From: Bradysia coprophila
Lineage: Eukaryota; Arthropoda; Insecta; Diptera; Sciaridae
Length of the DNA stretch: 64,000 nt
Direction: 5' to 3'
Assembly (NCBI RefSeq): GCF_014529535.1
Contig: NW_023503584.1
Location: forward strand, 1,278,190-1,342,189
Under the pieces are notes generated by a model. That model saw only the letters and a program-made list of their open reading frames with translations. It had not been told where the DNA came from and did no database searches. Positions 45,881 to 57,034 of this stretch are shown here, one piece after another (within the stretch, counting starts at the first letter, position 1; each line of letters begins with the position of its first letter). Made by a program: the position numbers and the translations under genes.

Positions 45881-46357
45881 TTATAAGTGCCTCGGTGCAA
45901 ACATACTATTTACGAACTCTGTGCTATACGAGCATTGACAACCATAAGAATTAATAGGAAAGAACAGTTCCAACGTACCATCTTCTCTCTTATACTCAAC
46001 CCAACCTTTTTTGTAATGAACACGACAGAAGGTATTTGGAAGGGAACGCTCGAAATAAAAGTTTTTGAGTTTTATGACGTTCGATAGCTGATTGAGTTCT
46101 AGAACCAGACCAATCCACATAGTGAATCTGACATATTCAGTTTTTGAAAACCACAATAAAGTAAAGTTCCGACTTTTCTTAACATAAAATTTTGGGGGAC
46201 ACGCTTATTGTACAGTTCTGAAAGCTAAGATAGGATACAATGAGTAGAGTGACCGAGATTGAAGAACATATTTGAGGAGGAAGTATACAACGATCAGCAA
46301 CTTCAACTTCAAGAATTTTATTTTCAAAAAATTTTAAAATTCGCAAAGCTTCACCGG
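45881..46357. other. Gap between the two coiled-coil genes
   Basis: A 92-codon minus frame (45881-46156) contains HYKKGWVEYKREDGTLELFF, which looks protein-like, but has no clear start context or family. It could be a gene remnant. Confidence 0.3.
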
Positions 46358-48094
46358 TTATTCATTCCGCATGCTCGCTAGCAAATTGTCGCGTATCACT
46401 AGCAATTTTTGAATCGAACTGAACGTTTCCTCCTGATTTGTCAGTTCCAGACATCTATAATTGAGCGGGTCTTTCAGGAAATCAAGTTTGTATGAATCGA
46501 AGCTACTTCCTCTCAATTGCTTTATTCCATCCATTGCATCGTTGAACTCTTTCGTCACATTTTCTGCGTCTTGTGCTTTGAACATGTGCTGTAGACTGGT
46601 GACTTTGTTATCTCGTTGTTTCAAATTACTTTGCAATTCCTCAATTTGTCTGCAGAGACGCTGATTTTCATGCATTGTTTCGGTACTTGCTAATTCCAGT
46701 CGGTCCTCAAGATTCACACATTTGCTTTCGTAAAATCGGAGCCTTTCGGTTAGATCGAAACATTTCCGTTCCGAGATCGTAAGTTGATTTTTGCAGGAAT
46801 TTATTTCTGCCCTAACGTTGACGATTTCAGACTCGTATGAAGTCACGTCAGAACGGAGATTGTCAGCTTCCTTTTTCAGTTTTTCTTCAACCAATTTTGC
46901 TGTCTTCAATTTAGTTTTCATTTTCTCTATTTCGGCTAGATGTTCCTCCATTTGCTTCTGTGTCATTTCTTTGTTTAGTTCCATGTCGCGTTTGACAGCC
47001 TCTTGAGTCTTAACATGCTGTTCAGATTGTTTCAACTTCTTTCCGAGATCTTCCACCTGCTTTTTCAGTTGACTGTTGTCGATTTGATACTCAAGAATCT
47101 TGCTCCGCTGATCGTTTAACATTTTCGATACAGACGATTCGGTAGCGGCGTCAATGAAGTCCTTCTTTAGACGAATCAAATTCTGCGAGAGAAGTTCTTT
47201 CGTTTCAGTCTCGATGCTCTTGAACTTGTCATTGTGATCCTCGAAATATTTGAAGGTTTGTAAACACTTTTGTTTGATGTCCTCGTCCTGGATCCGGTTC
47301 AAATTCTCCAAAATATCAGAACTGGCTTTTAGGAATTTGTTTCGTAGCGACAGGTCACCTTCACGCATTTGGTATATTTGAGCTTCGATGTCATTCATTA
47401 GTGAGATGTCGATGTCCTTTTTCGCTAATTCAATAGCAGTTCCTTCACATTTCAACGGCAGTTTAGACTCGCCACTACCACCTCCATCTAAATCAACGAA
47501 ATGAATCTCATCCAACCTAAGCTCCTTTCCACCCAAATTTATCAGCTTCTGTTTCAGTCGCTTTAAGTCATTGTATTCCCTTTTGAAATTGGCTTGTTGC
47601 TCGTGCAGCTTCTTCTTTTCTGACTTGAACTTACGAAATTTGGCGAAAAATTCTGATTCTATCGAAGATTTACTGTCACCTTTCAAGTAACTCGGAATGG
47701 TCCCAGGTTTGTGCAGGAACGACGGAGTCGAGCATAACGACAGACCTGAGTTACATTTTGATAACGAATTCGTCAGTAGCTTGCGCTCAGGATATTGTTT
47801 CGACGTCAGCGATTTGTCGTTGATGAATTTATCGTTGATGGTGGAAATGGTTTTCGGACGCCGTGTACTCGCTTTTAGTGCTTGTTGGTTTATACTAGAG
47901 ACCGATCTAACAGCTTTTGCTTGATTGTTGAATATTCCACCGGCTTTGCGATTGAGTTTAATTGATGTCGACTTTTTCACCGGCAATTGGGAAACGACCG
48001 TAAGTTCGGCATGTTTTGGAAATGGAATGCTCAGCTGACATGAATTTTCCGGTACTGATTTAACGTCGTTATTGGGCTCAGTAAATTCCGACAT
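46358..48094 (-). CDS. Coiled-coil protein, unknown (tandem paralogue 2)
   Basis: An uninterrupted 578-residue frame. Residues 1-150 are basic, Ser/Thr-rich and probably disordered. From about residue 165 (FAKFRKFKSEKKKLHEQQ) the protein is helical, and from about 330 to 520 it is a long heptad coiled coil (QLKKQVEDLGKKLKQSEQ, MEEHLAEIEKMKTKLKTAK). The tail FSSIQKLLVIRDNLLASMRN matches the tail of the downstream gene, and both genes share a basic-head plus coiled-coil plan, so they look like tandem paralogues. No annotated family comes to mind. It starts at the first ATG after a stop; the upstream 48.1-kb flank is the likely promoter. Confidence 0.8.
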   Translation of the reverse strand: MSEFTEPNNDVKSVPENSCQLSIPFPKHAELTVVSQLPVKKSTSIKLNRKAGGIFNNQAKAVRSVSSINQQALKASTRRPKTISTINDKFINDKSLTSKQYPERKLLTNSLSKCNSGLSLCSTPSFLHKPGTIPSYLKGDSKSSIESEFFAKFRKFKSEKKKLHEQQANFKREYNDLKRLKQKLINLGGKELRLDEIHFVDLDGGGSGESKLPLKCEGTAIELAKKDIDISLMNDIEAQIYQMREGDLSLRNKFLKASSDILENLNRIQDEDIKQKCLQTFKYFEDHNDKFKSIETETKELLSQNLIRLKKDFIDAATESSVSKMLNDQRSKILEYQIDNSQLKKQVEDLGKKLKQSEQHVKTQEAVKRDMELNKEMTQKQMEEHLAEIEKMKTKLKTAKLVEEKLKKEADNLRSDVTSYESEIVNVRAEINSCKNQLTISERKCFDLTERLRFYESKCVNLEDRLELASTETMHENQRLCRQIEELQSNLKQRDNKVTSLQHMFKAQDAENVTKEFNDAMDGIKQLRGSSFDSYKLDFLKDPLNYRCLELTNQEETFSSIQKLLVIRDNLLASMRNE

Positions 48095-48099
48095 GTTTG

Positions 48100-49815
48100 T
48101 TTCAAAATGAGTTAAAATAATAAATGAAATTAGGACTGAGAATTACGACGACAAATCGCAAAACGACCGACTGCTTAGCTGTGTATTCCTATTCTTTCTG
48201 TTCTATGCAATGCTTTCTGACTCTTAATATGAGTCGAAATAATTTTTTAAATAATTTAAAATGACGAATCGTCCTTGACGATGAATATCAGTGAAAACTC
48301 CGAGACGCAATCATTTTGGTGCGGGTAGAAAAATCAATTGTCTTCCCGCAAGCACAATAGAAAAGAACCTTCCTATGAAAAAACACCTTGCAAATAGATA
48401 GGTGGCCTGAAACGGATAATCATCTGCTATCAACATTGATGAGAAAAATAAACGATATTCTCGAGCAAATGCTGCAAAATGTACGTTTAAACAAATGAAG
48501 TAATAGATTTTTTATGTAATCGTGCAAATCATTTTCATGGCCTTTTGCATAGTAATTTGAAAAAATTATCATCACTTTCAATTATCATTATCATTCAGGG
48601 TTGATCCTTTAAATACACTCAAAATAAAACAATTTCAAACCAATTCATGTTATCATTGTTCATGTTATCGTCACTATGACCAAAACGGCGTATTTCTGAC
48701 TCAGCACTCCCTTGCAACAACAGTGTTCCGTATGGGACAGGCATTATAGCATACATCAATTCATTGACTCGAAATCAATTTGTGAACTAGCGAATTCGTG
48801 TGTGTTTGAGAGCAACTCGGTTTGGAGACTTTTATTTTGACTCATGTAGTTGCATACCTCGCTTTCGGCTCGTAATAAGCAAACTCTGCACTTGTCGAAA
48901 TAGCCGTCTCCAAACCTTGTTGCTTAAAACGTACTCGAGAGTTCGGTTCGTATCACAAATTGATCCCTCGTGTAATGAATTACATCCACCGCATCCAATG
49001 TAATCTAATATTTCTAGAACTTATAATATTCATTCGACCTTAACATGTTAAAGTAATAATACCTACGACATACGACATACATCTGGCTATGAAATAGATC
49101 ACGAAAAACCTATACCTTTGTACAGTTTGCTAATTTATGATCGATAGTTCCACACATAAGGTTGAAAATCTATTCTACAAATTCTGAAACGATTTTTTGT
49201 TCAGTTTCTCCAACATACCTAAACATAGGTGAATATCAGAACAAGTGCGGAAGCATGGCGACGAAAAGAATGACGGTAGAATAATTGAATTTCAATTACA
49301 ATTCCGCTTAAATTAACACATATTCAATCCGATAATGTACGTAGAACAAAAACGATTGATAAAACATCATTGACATCGTACAGAAATTTGTCTTAAATCG
49401 GAGTAATTGAGTAAATGGGAATATATCGCGTAAAACAGTGCACTTTTGAATTACGATAAGAGCGTTTATTGCATATCGGTGTGTCTATGGGACAAATGAT
49501 GAAAATTGTGCTAAGTTAAGACAAACGAGTCATTATTCTCATAATACACTTAAAGAAACAGAAAACAAAACTTTTCTCATCTATAAAGTAAATTGAGTCA
49601 CAACGCACTCGTCCCCAAGTTGCCTGCTTTAAAGCGAACAGTTTTTACAATTTGTTAAGACAGCAGCAGTTGCTGTACCTTTATTTCGTTCAGATATTTG
49701 ATTTTACTAGAAAAATATCTTTCCTCAACATTTCGTCATTTGCTAGAACGTCTACAACTTTTCCAACTCCAGATGGTTTGGTTAGTTAATACACACAAAA
49801 AACTGAAAAATTGTT
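48100..49815. other. Intergenic, MITE-bearing
   Basis: Holds a family 1 MITE at about 48400-48540 (TAATCATCTGCTATCAACAT, AACAAATGAAGTAATAGATT) and the Tc1-like foldback at 48742-49004. Otherwise no signal. Confidence 0.5.
48742..49004. mobile_element. Tc1/mariner-like foldback MITE (copy C, diverged)
   Basis: GTGTGTGTTTGAGAGCAACT and CGGTTTGGAGACTTTTATTT pair with AAATAGCCGTCTCCAAACCT and TGTTGCTTAAAACG. The loop CTCGCTTTCGGCTCG is shared with copies A and B at 16.3 and 17.4 kb. Sequence is clearly older than those two. Confidence 0.65.
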
Positions 49816-49822
49816 CAACAAT

Positions 49823-50104
49823 TTACTTTGGCTTTAGTGTCTCGCTCAAGTGTTTTAAGTTATTTATCGTGTTCAGTGAGTCTCTCAGCAATGCCATTTT
49901 GTCCGACAAATTTTGTAATTCATTTCTGACTGAAACCTCTGAATTCTGTGTAAAATCGTCCTTTTGACTGACGATGTTATTGTCTCTTACGGCCACTATT
50001 CCTTCGTGGAGAAGGGCATCCTCTTCGGTGTTGACGTCATTCTCTTTTTCGGCCAAAATTCCTTCGTGCTTATCGCCCCTGTTGTCAATCACATTTTCTT
50101 CCAT
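49823..50104 (-). CDS. Possible small acidic protein (93 aa), unknown
   Basis: A single frame starting AAAAATGG (good animal start context). It is strongly acidic in the first two thirds (HEGILAEKENDVNTEEDALL, then a second HEGIVAVRDN that echoes the first), followed by a helix-like QNLSDKMALLRDSLNTINNL. The partial internal repeat and composition look protein-like, but I see no family and no neighbouring exon. It could be a chance ORF. Confidence 0.32.
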   Translation of the reverse strand: MEENVIDNRGDKHEGILAEKENDVNTEEDALLHEGIVAVRDNNIVSQKDDFTQNSEVSVRNELQNLSDKMALLRDSLNTINNLKHLSETLKPK

Positions 50105-50189
50105 TTTTTGTGTGTGGAAAATTTACTTATTAAACACTATTGAATCGCACGCTAGTAATTGTAGCACATCAATTTATTATTAACTCAAC

Positions 50190-52830
50190 GAGTTGTATGT
50201 TCGAACTAACAATTGACAAAATTTCGGTCTGTTGAAACAGATGTGAAAAAAACTTGTTTAACATTTTTGTTCGAGAATAAATATTCAAATTAAAGAATCG
50301 ACGTGTTGTCTTGTTACACGTCATTTAATTGTTACACTTGAATATGCAAGAATGAATGGTTGGAATTGCTACTGATAACCAGACGAATTTCTAAAGAAAA
50401 CCTAGTTTTACCCAATCATATTTCATCTATCTACAACAAACAATGCTACCACAAAGTCCTTAAGGGTTGTTCGTGTTCGAAACGATGACTTTTTTCAGTT
50501 TTTAAACTCTTTAGAAGAAGTACGTAGTGCATGGCTCAGAGGTCAAGATACGGTGAAATGAATTATTTCAAAACATTACGAAAATGTGCTGCTTATTACA
50601 TCATGGTGACAGTAACAATGATTCTGTGAAATCAAACCGTTTCTTCTAGTGGCGTTTTGTTTCTTAAAAATCGAAACTTTGATCATTGATTTTGAGGAAT
50701 GGAACGGACCAAACAGTGCTACATCACTAAAAAACGAATTCATTCACTGACACAAAAAAATGAGTTACAGGTAAAAATTGTAATAAGCTATATTTTCAAC
50801 TCTGTCTATGTACCAGCAGCCGGTAATGAATCCGGAAATTACCTGCAGAAAATAACTGAATTCATTGCCATAATACGACATGACACCACGATATGATATG
50901 ACTTTTCGTCTCATCCTAATAAACTTATCAATAGTTATTTATACAACGGACTGATAAATGCCTTTTTAGGCACTAGATGTGTAGATTGTCACTAGAGGCC
51001 GCAGGCCGAGTGTGACAATACACATCGTGTGCCAAAAAACCCTTTATCATCGAGTTGTATACACCGTTTTTTGCAATAAAGGCAAAAGAAAGTCCTACTT
51101 TTCATCACTTGTTGCGAAAATAGCTATTTACAACCCTTTGGATGAGCAATTGATTTTAAGCTCAAAAACATGCAATTCGTTATTTATGCAATCGAGGTGC
51201 AAAGTACTTTATTAGGCAACGCTTACTGTGATACAAAAAATCTGAAGTACTAATGACCTCAGCTAGGTACACCTTACAAGTAAAAGTAATTTTGCCAAAT
51301 AATTTTCAGTGCCTGGTAGTTTTCGAAGAAGAATGCCTGCTGCAGGTCACTTCATTCTAATCTACATTCTCGAATCAGAGGCCAAAGTGCTGAGATTTGG
51401 GTCTCACCAACTTCTCTTAATCCTATTATTCTCGACGCTGTATTGTATGTCCAGTTGAGAATAAAGTAAAACAGAAAAATGTTATAATTCCAAAACCATT
51501 TCTACTGCTATTACGATTTGAACGGGCACTAACATCAACGAAAATTAGGTCAATTATTTCTGAATTCTCTCTTTGCTTCTTTATTTACAAATCTTAAAGA
51601 GATGTGCCGCTAAAGTATTAGCATTATACACATAGAGTGGAAGTTCATCAACACATGCACAAATGGTATACGTTAATATATTAAGCTGGCGATATGACTA
51701 AAGTTATAACGGCATAGTAAGAAACTGAGAGTATTTAAGTATATGAGACTTATACCACCAATTACTCGAAATTTGCTAATAAGATTGAACATGGAAACAA
51801 GTGAATTTGTGAGAGTGGAAATAGGTTTCATTTTGCATCTTGTATGATTAATCCTACAAAACAGTTCAGAGTCAGAGATCTGTTCCTCCCTTTGAGGAAC
51901 ATCATTTTCATTTTAATTTGTAGACGGCAGAGCCTTCAGAACTTTTTCATGCCTTGAGGCGAAAATAGCTACTTTCACACCGCTGAAGAATGTAAATCAA
52001 CCATCGCCAACCTCTACATGAAAAGCTTTGCACATAGCTGGATAATTTCGGGAAAGTGTTCAGCACAGCTCGCGTTTAAACACTGCATACACGTCAAAAA
52101 ATAACTTTTCCCTTGTTAAGTAAATAACTATTTCGCATCGAATTCAATAATATAGCAGCTTTACGACATGACGAAAAGCTTACTATACACTTTAATGTCG
52201 TGCTACCATAAACAGTGATCGTTAATTTGTGTTGATAACAAACAAACACATTTCTAATCTACGCGGTTCATGTCTAAACTTAATCGATGATTGTTTAAAC
52301 GAAAAGTTACCGCCTGTTATCATCCATCGCATTGGTAAGTTGTGTATACAAAAGTGTTTATTTCACAGTTTGTTCGTTGAAAGAATCGTTTAAAAGTCTT
52401 GTGTTCCATCAGTGCATACCTTTCGTAACGTCTTTAAGGTAAAGAAGGGTTTTTATCTGCCTAGAACGATAATCTTGCATTTATCCCTCTGGTGCAAAAC
52501 GGTTTATCTCGATATATTTGTTCTCGGCTGATAATAGTAGATTATTGACTTATGATATGTCAATACGCTATTTTATTGCATAAGCAATACCCTCTCTAGC
52601 AAACAAACTTCGTTTTGACGCTGTCAAAATACAACCTTATTCCTTTGTATGATCACACACTGTTGACTGATTACTAAATTTTCATTTAAAATGCAAGGCC
52701 AATTTTGTAAGCAATGAGTGTGCAGTGACTTGAGAGCTGCCTTGACATAAGCGAAAAATAGAAAACAGACATAGGAAACGATAATATAATTTTTGGGGGA
52801 AACCTTGCACAATGCACATATGCAATAAAA
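50190..52830. other. Gene-free stretch
   Basis: No gene supported. The only structured piece is the hairpin element at 50941-51060. Confidence 0.5.
50941..51060. mobile_element. 120-bp hairpin MITE
   Basis: ATACAACGGACTGATAAATG with TGTGTAGATTGTCACT at the left pairs with GAGTGTGACAATACACATCG and TTTATCATCGAGTTGTAT at the right. A GC-rich AGGCCGCAGGCC forms the tip. Confidence 0.75.
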
Positions 52831-53290
52831 CACGGCAGAGTAAAATAAACCAGGCAGGAGCGGTTCATTTTTGAAACGTCAAATAAGCGACCTGATACCC
52901 TGAATGAAAATGAACTCAAATAAACACTGACATAAATTGAACCAACGCACGGATAGTGCGTGGATTGAGTTAATTTTATTCGCATAATAATAAGGCTACT
53001 TTTTGAAGTTAATATTTGCCCCAGGAATACTCGACCACAGCTTTCCAACGAACCCATACACGCTCGTGTCCTCTTTACCTTACGGAAATGAGATCCGGAC
53101 TACTAAACCCAATTTTTCAACTTTCGACCACTTACAACCAGCCATGTATGGAAGATCAAAAATATCTAAGACTGGTTTTGGGGCCTAGGCACCAAGGCCT
53201 AACTAGGCACATATAAAAAAGTCCCGGAATAAATAGCGCCGATTTCGGTCAGTCGAAATTCAAAAGAATCCCTCAACATTTTGGACAGAG
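52831..53290. repeat. Truncated family 3 TIR element next to dispersed repeat copy 2
   Basis: 52831-52990 carries CGGCAGAGTAAAATAAACCA with GGCAGGAGCGGTTCATTTTT and AAACGTCAAATAAGCGACCT, the left half of the family 3 element. 52995-53290 is the second copy of the 5340-5660 repeat and ends TTCAAAAGAATCCCTCA. Confidence 0.6.
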
Positions 53291-53299
53291 GTGCATAAT

Positions 53300-54850
53300 C
53301 TACTATTTTACTCTGGAAAAGTCTCTCCTACACCGAAACTTATTAACGTCCAATTAAATGTGCCGCTCTGCTCTGTGAAGAAAAGGCATTCATTTTGATC
53401 TGCAGAACAGAAACGTTTCTCTAAAAAAAAACCCAGAAGCTCTGAAGCACATACGATCTAACATTTAAAATTCTCCACAATGTGCTGTTATCTCAAAAAG
53501 TTTACGAAACATCAAATTTTTGTGTAAAACTAAAAATTCTTTATCTCGAATTCTTAGAGAGTTGATAAATTCATGTTTTTAGCCTGTCGAAGTTTTCACC
53601 GTTGCAGTTCAAGCAAACATAATTCCGATGTCACAGTAGATTAATAACAATTCGGAGCAGAGACAGGTGAACAATGTTCACTGAACAAAGATGAAAAGAT
53701 TGCTACTTCACTCGCTACAGATCATGGAAGTAAATCGTGATATAAAGTGATTCACAAAAGGTGCTTCCGTACTAATTTTTGTTGCAGCCAAGATACATTG
53801 ATGGATTGATTTTATTCAAGAGTGTTCTCTTACAAATTACATTTGAATTTACAAGAAAACGGACACCGAGGCCATCCTTGTTGGGCCCATTGTGTCGTGC
53901 TCTTCGAGTGTGGTTGTTGGTTTGTGTATGATGTGGTTGTACCCACATTACTGCAGCCAAGATACATAAAATGAGATGCAGGCCTCCCACGCTTTAAAAA
54001 TCCTCCCATTTTAGGAGGTTTGTTCATCATTCATCATTGTAGAAATGCCGATAAGCCCTTCTTTCTTGTTAAAAACTCATATTTTTTTCATTTACAATGG
54101 CTATTTCTAAGAAGTCTCTATTACTTGTAACATCCTTCGATTTCCCACGTGCAAAGTATCTATCTCATCATACAGGATCGGAAATGGATCTATCACGAAA
54201 AATTCTAGTCTCACCCAAAGTTACCAAAAAGCGCTCAATTTTGGACATAGGTTGTAAAAGAGACGAAAAAGTTGGATTGTCTGATTTGAGATGTTTGTCT
54301 CGGCCATACAAAAGTTTAAACTTTGACAAATTGTGACTAAGTGGGTATTATATATTACAATTTGATCGAGCTATCGTCACTGTGCTCGCCGAAAATTTTT
54401 AGAACTAAATAAAACCAATGAAACTACAAACATACGTAGAGTATACTTTCATTGAATAAAACGAATTCTTAATTTAAAAACGAGTGAGACTCTTCCAAAT
54501 TGTTTTTTTTGTAAAGAAAATTATGGCACAAAAATCATGTGTATCTGAATCCAGGATAAACCAACACTAACATTTACTGAATTTCCAAAAACGATTGCTT
54601 GTGATCTAAAGAGGAGATTCTTTTGAAAAACAGGCAGCCGAAAGCGGATGCCTTTTCTTGTGTGCCTTTCCTTTCCTACAAGCTCGTGTGGGGTGTCATT
54701 AGAAAGGCAATTGCATGTTCTTTCGGGACAGTGAGTTATGAGCAGTTGAACGTATGGGTAAAAAAAGAGTAATTTCGGCGAACTTCTAACGGTTCCCGTG
54801 CATCCGAAAAGCAACAGAAACACAAAACAAGAATAGACCGGCTATAAGCC
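53300..54850. other. Gene-free stretch
   Basis: No gene supported. It contains a direct pair of GCAGCCAAGATACAT words (53785 and 53953) and, near 54690-54720, an inverted relative of the 40-kb TAATGACACCCCACACG block. Confidence 0.45.
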
Positions 54851-54855
54851 TAGTG

Positions 54856-57031
54856 AGGTCTTTTTTCTTTCTCTCAATTTTCTCACTTCTCGAGATACCA
54901 ACTACCAAATACGTGAGTTACAAATAGGCAAGCAGGAAGAATAGTTTCTTCAGTCGATATCCAGCTGTTGAACAGTAAACATCGCCACCATCGTTCTATC
55001 AGTTTCGTAGTCAACTACCAATTTTGTATTCAACTACCAAACTCAACTATTCAACAACCATTTTGGTATTCAACTACCAGTTTGGTAGTCAACTACCAAA
55101 TTATCGAATTATAAATAGGCAAGCAGCCTAAGTAATCTCATCAGTTGGTGTGCAGCTCTCAAACAGTTAACATCTCTACCACCTCTCTATCAGTATGGTA
55201 GTCAACTACCAGTTTGGTAGTCAACTACCAAAAATTCAAGCTTTAAATAGGCAAGCAGGCAGAATAATTTTGTCAGTCGGTGCGCAGCTCTCGAATAGTA
55301 AACATCTCTGCCGAAAATTACGTTTGGTAGTCAATTATAGCCTTGGTAGTCCAACTACCAACTACCAAATTTTCGAATTGCAATGTTAACTGTGAGCTAT
55401 CGGTGATCAGATAACAAATAATTATTATTTGCCTGGTGTTGATATGCTCATGGTGGCTTTGCAGTTTTGAATGTCAATCCAGCTCGCAACTACCAACTAC
55501 CGAAGCTACCAACTACCAAATTTTCGATTTATAAATAGGCGAGCATGTAGAATAATTTCGTCAGTCGGTGCGTAGTTCTCGAATAGTAAACATCTCTTCC
55601 CCAAAAATTACGTTTGGTAGTCAATTATAGCCTTGGTAGTCCAACTACCAACTACCAAATTTTAGAATTGCAATGTTAACTGTGAGCAATGGGTGATCAG
55701 ATAACAAATAATTATTATTTGCCTGGTGTTGGTATGCTCATGGTGGCTTTGCAATTTTGAATGTCAATCCAGCTCACAACTACCAACTACCAAAGCTGCC
55801 AACTACCAAATTTTCGATTTATAAATAGGCGAGCATGTAGAATAATTTCGTCAGTTGGTGCGTAGTTCTCGAATAGTAAACATCTCTTCCCCAAAAATTA
55901 TGTTTGGTAGTCAATTATAGCCTTGGTAGTCCAACTACCAACTACCAAATTTTCGAATTGCAATGTTAACTGTGAGCAATGGGTGATCAGATAACAAATA
56001 ATTATTATTTGCCTGGTGTTGATATGCTCATGGTGGCTTTGCAATTTTGAATGTCAATCCAGCTCACAACTACCAACTACCAAAGCTGCCAACTACCAAA
56101 TTTTCGATTTATAAATAGGCGAGCATGTAGAATAATTTCGTCAGTCGGTGCGTAGTTCTCGAATAGTAAACATCTCTTCCCCAAAAATTACGTTTGGTAG
56201 TCAATTATAGCCTTGGTAGTCCAACTACCAACTACCAAATTTTAGAATTGCAATGTTAACTGTGAGCAATGGGTGATCAGATAACAAATAATTATTATTT
56301 GCCTGGTGTTGATATGCTCATGGTGGCTTTGCAATTTTGAATGTCAATCCAGCTCACAACTACCAACTACCAAAGCTGCCAACTACCAAATTTTCGATTT
56401 ATAAATAGGCGAGCATGTAGAATAATTTCGTCAGTCGGTGCGTAGTTCTCGAATAGTAAACATCTCTTCCCCAAAAATTACGTTTGGTAGTCAATTATAG
56501 CCTTGGTAGTCCAACTACCAACTACCAAATTTTAGAATTGCAATGTTAACTGTGAGCTATCGGTTATCAGATAACAAATAATTATTATTTGTCTGGTGTT
56601 GATTTTCTCATAGTGACTTTGCAATTTTGAATTTCAGCTGGCAACTACCAAAAATCTACCAAAACTATCAACTACCAAAACTACCACCTACCAAATTTTC
56701 GTTTTATAAATCGGCAAGCAGGTAGAATAATTTCGTCAGTCGGTGCGTAGTTCTCGAATAGTAAACATCTCTGCCAAAAATTACGTTCGGTTGTCAGATA
56801 CCAACTACCAAATTTTCTAATTGCAATGCTAACTATGAACGATCGGTTATCAGATAACAAATAATTATTATTTGCCTGGTGTTGATTTGTTCATAGTAGA
56901 ATTGCAATTTTGAATCAAGGCTGTTATCGTCTCATTTTTGAATAGTGACACAGACACATGGACAGACAGACAGACGGACGGACAGATGAAGTGTCCACAA
57001 TAGGGTTTTTTTTCTAAAAGAAAAAAGACCT
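54856..57031. mobile_element. 2.2-kb TIR-bounded element carrying a tandem promoter-like array
   Basis: The exact 15-bp inverted ends AGGTCTTTTTTCTTT (54856-54870) and AAAGAAAAAAGACCT (57017-57031) bound a block with no ORF. Inside, about eight modules share a TATA box, an initiator-like TCAGT(C/T)GGTG and a GTAAACATCTC leader. They are separated by ACTACCAA words that form TTGGTAGTCAACTACCAA palindromes. A (GACA/GACG)n run lies at 56950-56985. The boundary assignment is inference from the terminal match. Confidence 0.6.
55430..56600. repeat. Tandem repeat, 290-bp unit, four near-identical copies
   Basis: The word CGTAGTTCTCGAATAGTAAA starts at 55571, 55861, 56151 and 56441, exactly 290 bp apart. 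Each unit has TTTATAAATAGGCGAGCATG, TTTCGTCAGT(C/T)GGTGCG, ACGTTTGGTAGTCAATTATA, a TAACTGTGAGCAATGGGTGA block and an ATTGAATGTCAATCCAGCTC-like end. Diverged, shorter copies of the TATA-to-leader part lie at ~54924, ~55110, ~55243 and ~56703. Confidence 0.92.
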
Positions 57032-57034
57032 AAA

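Noticed and set aside
53772-54030. Overlapping minus frames with a signal-peptide-like start
   Set aside because: Two frames over the same direct repeat pair, no family, no splice sites.
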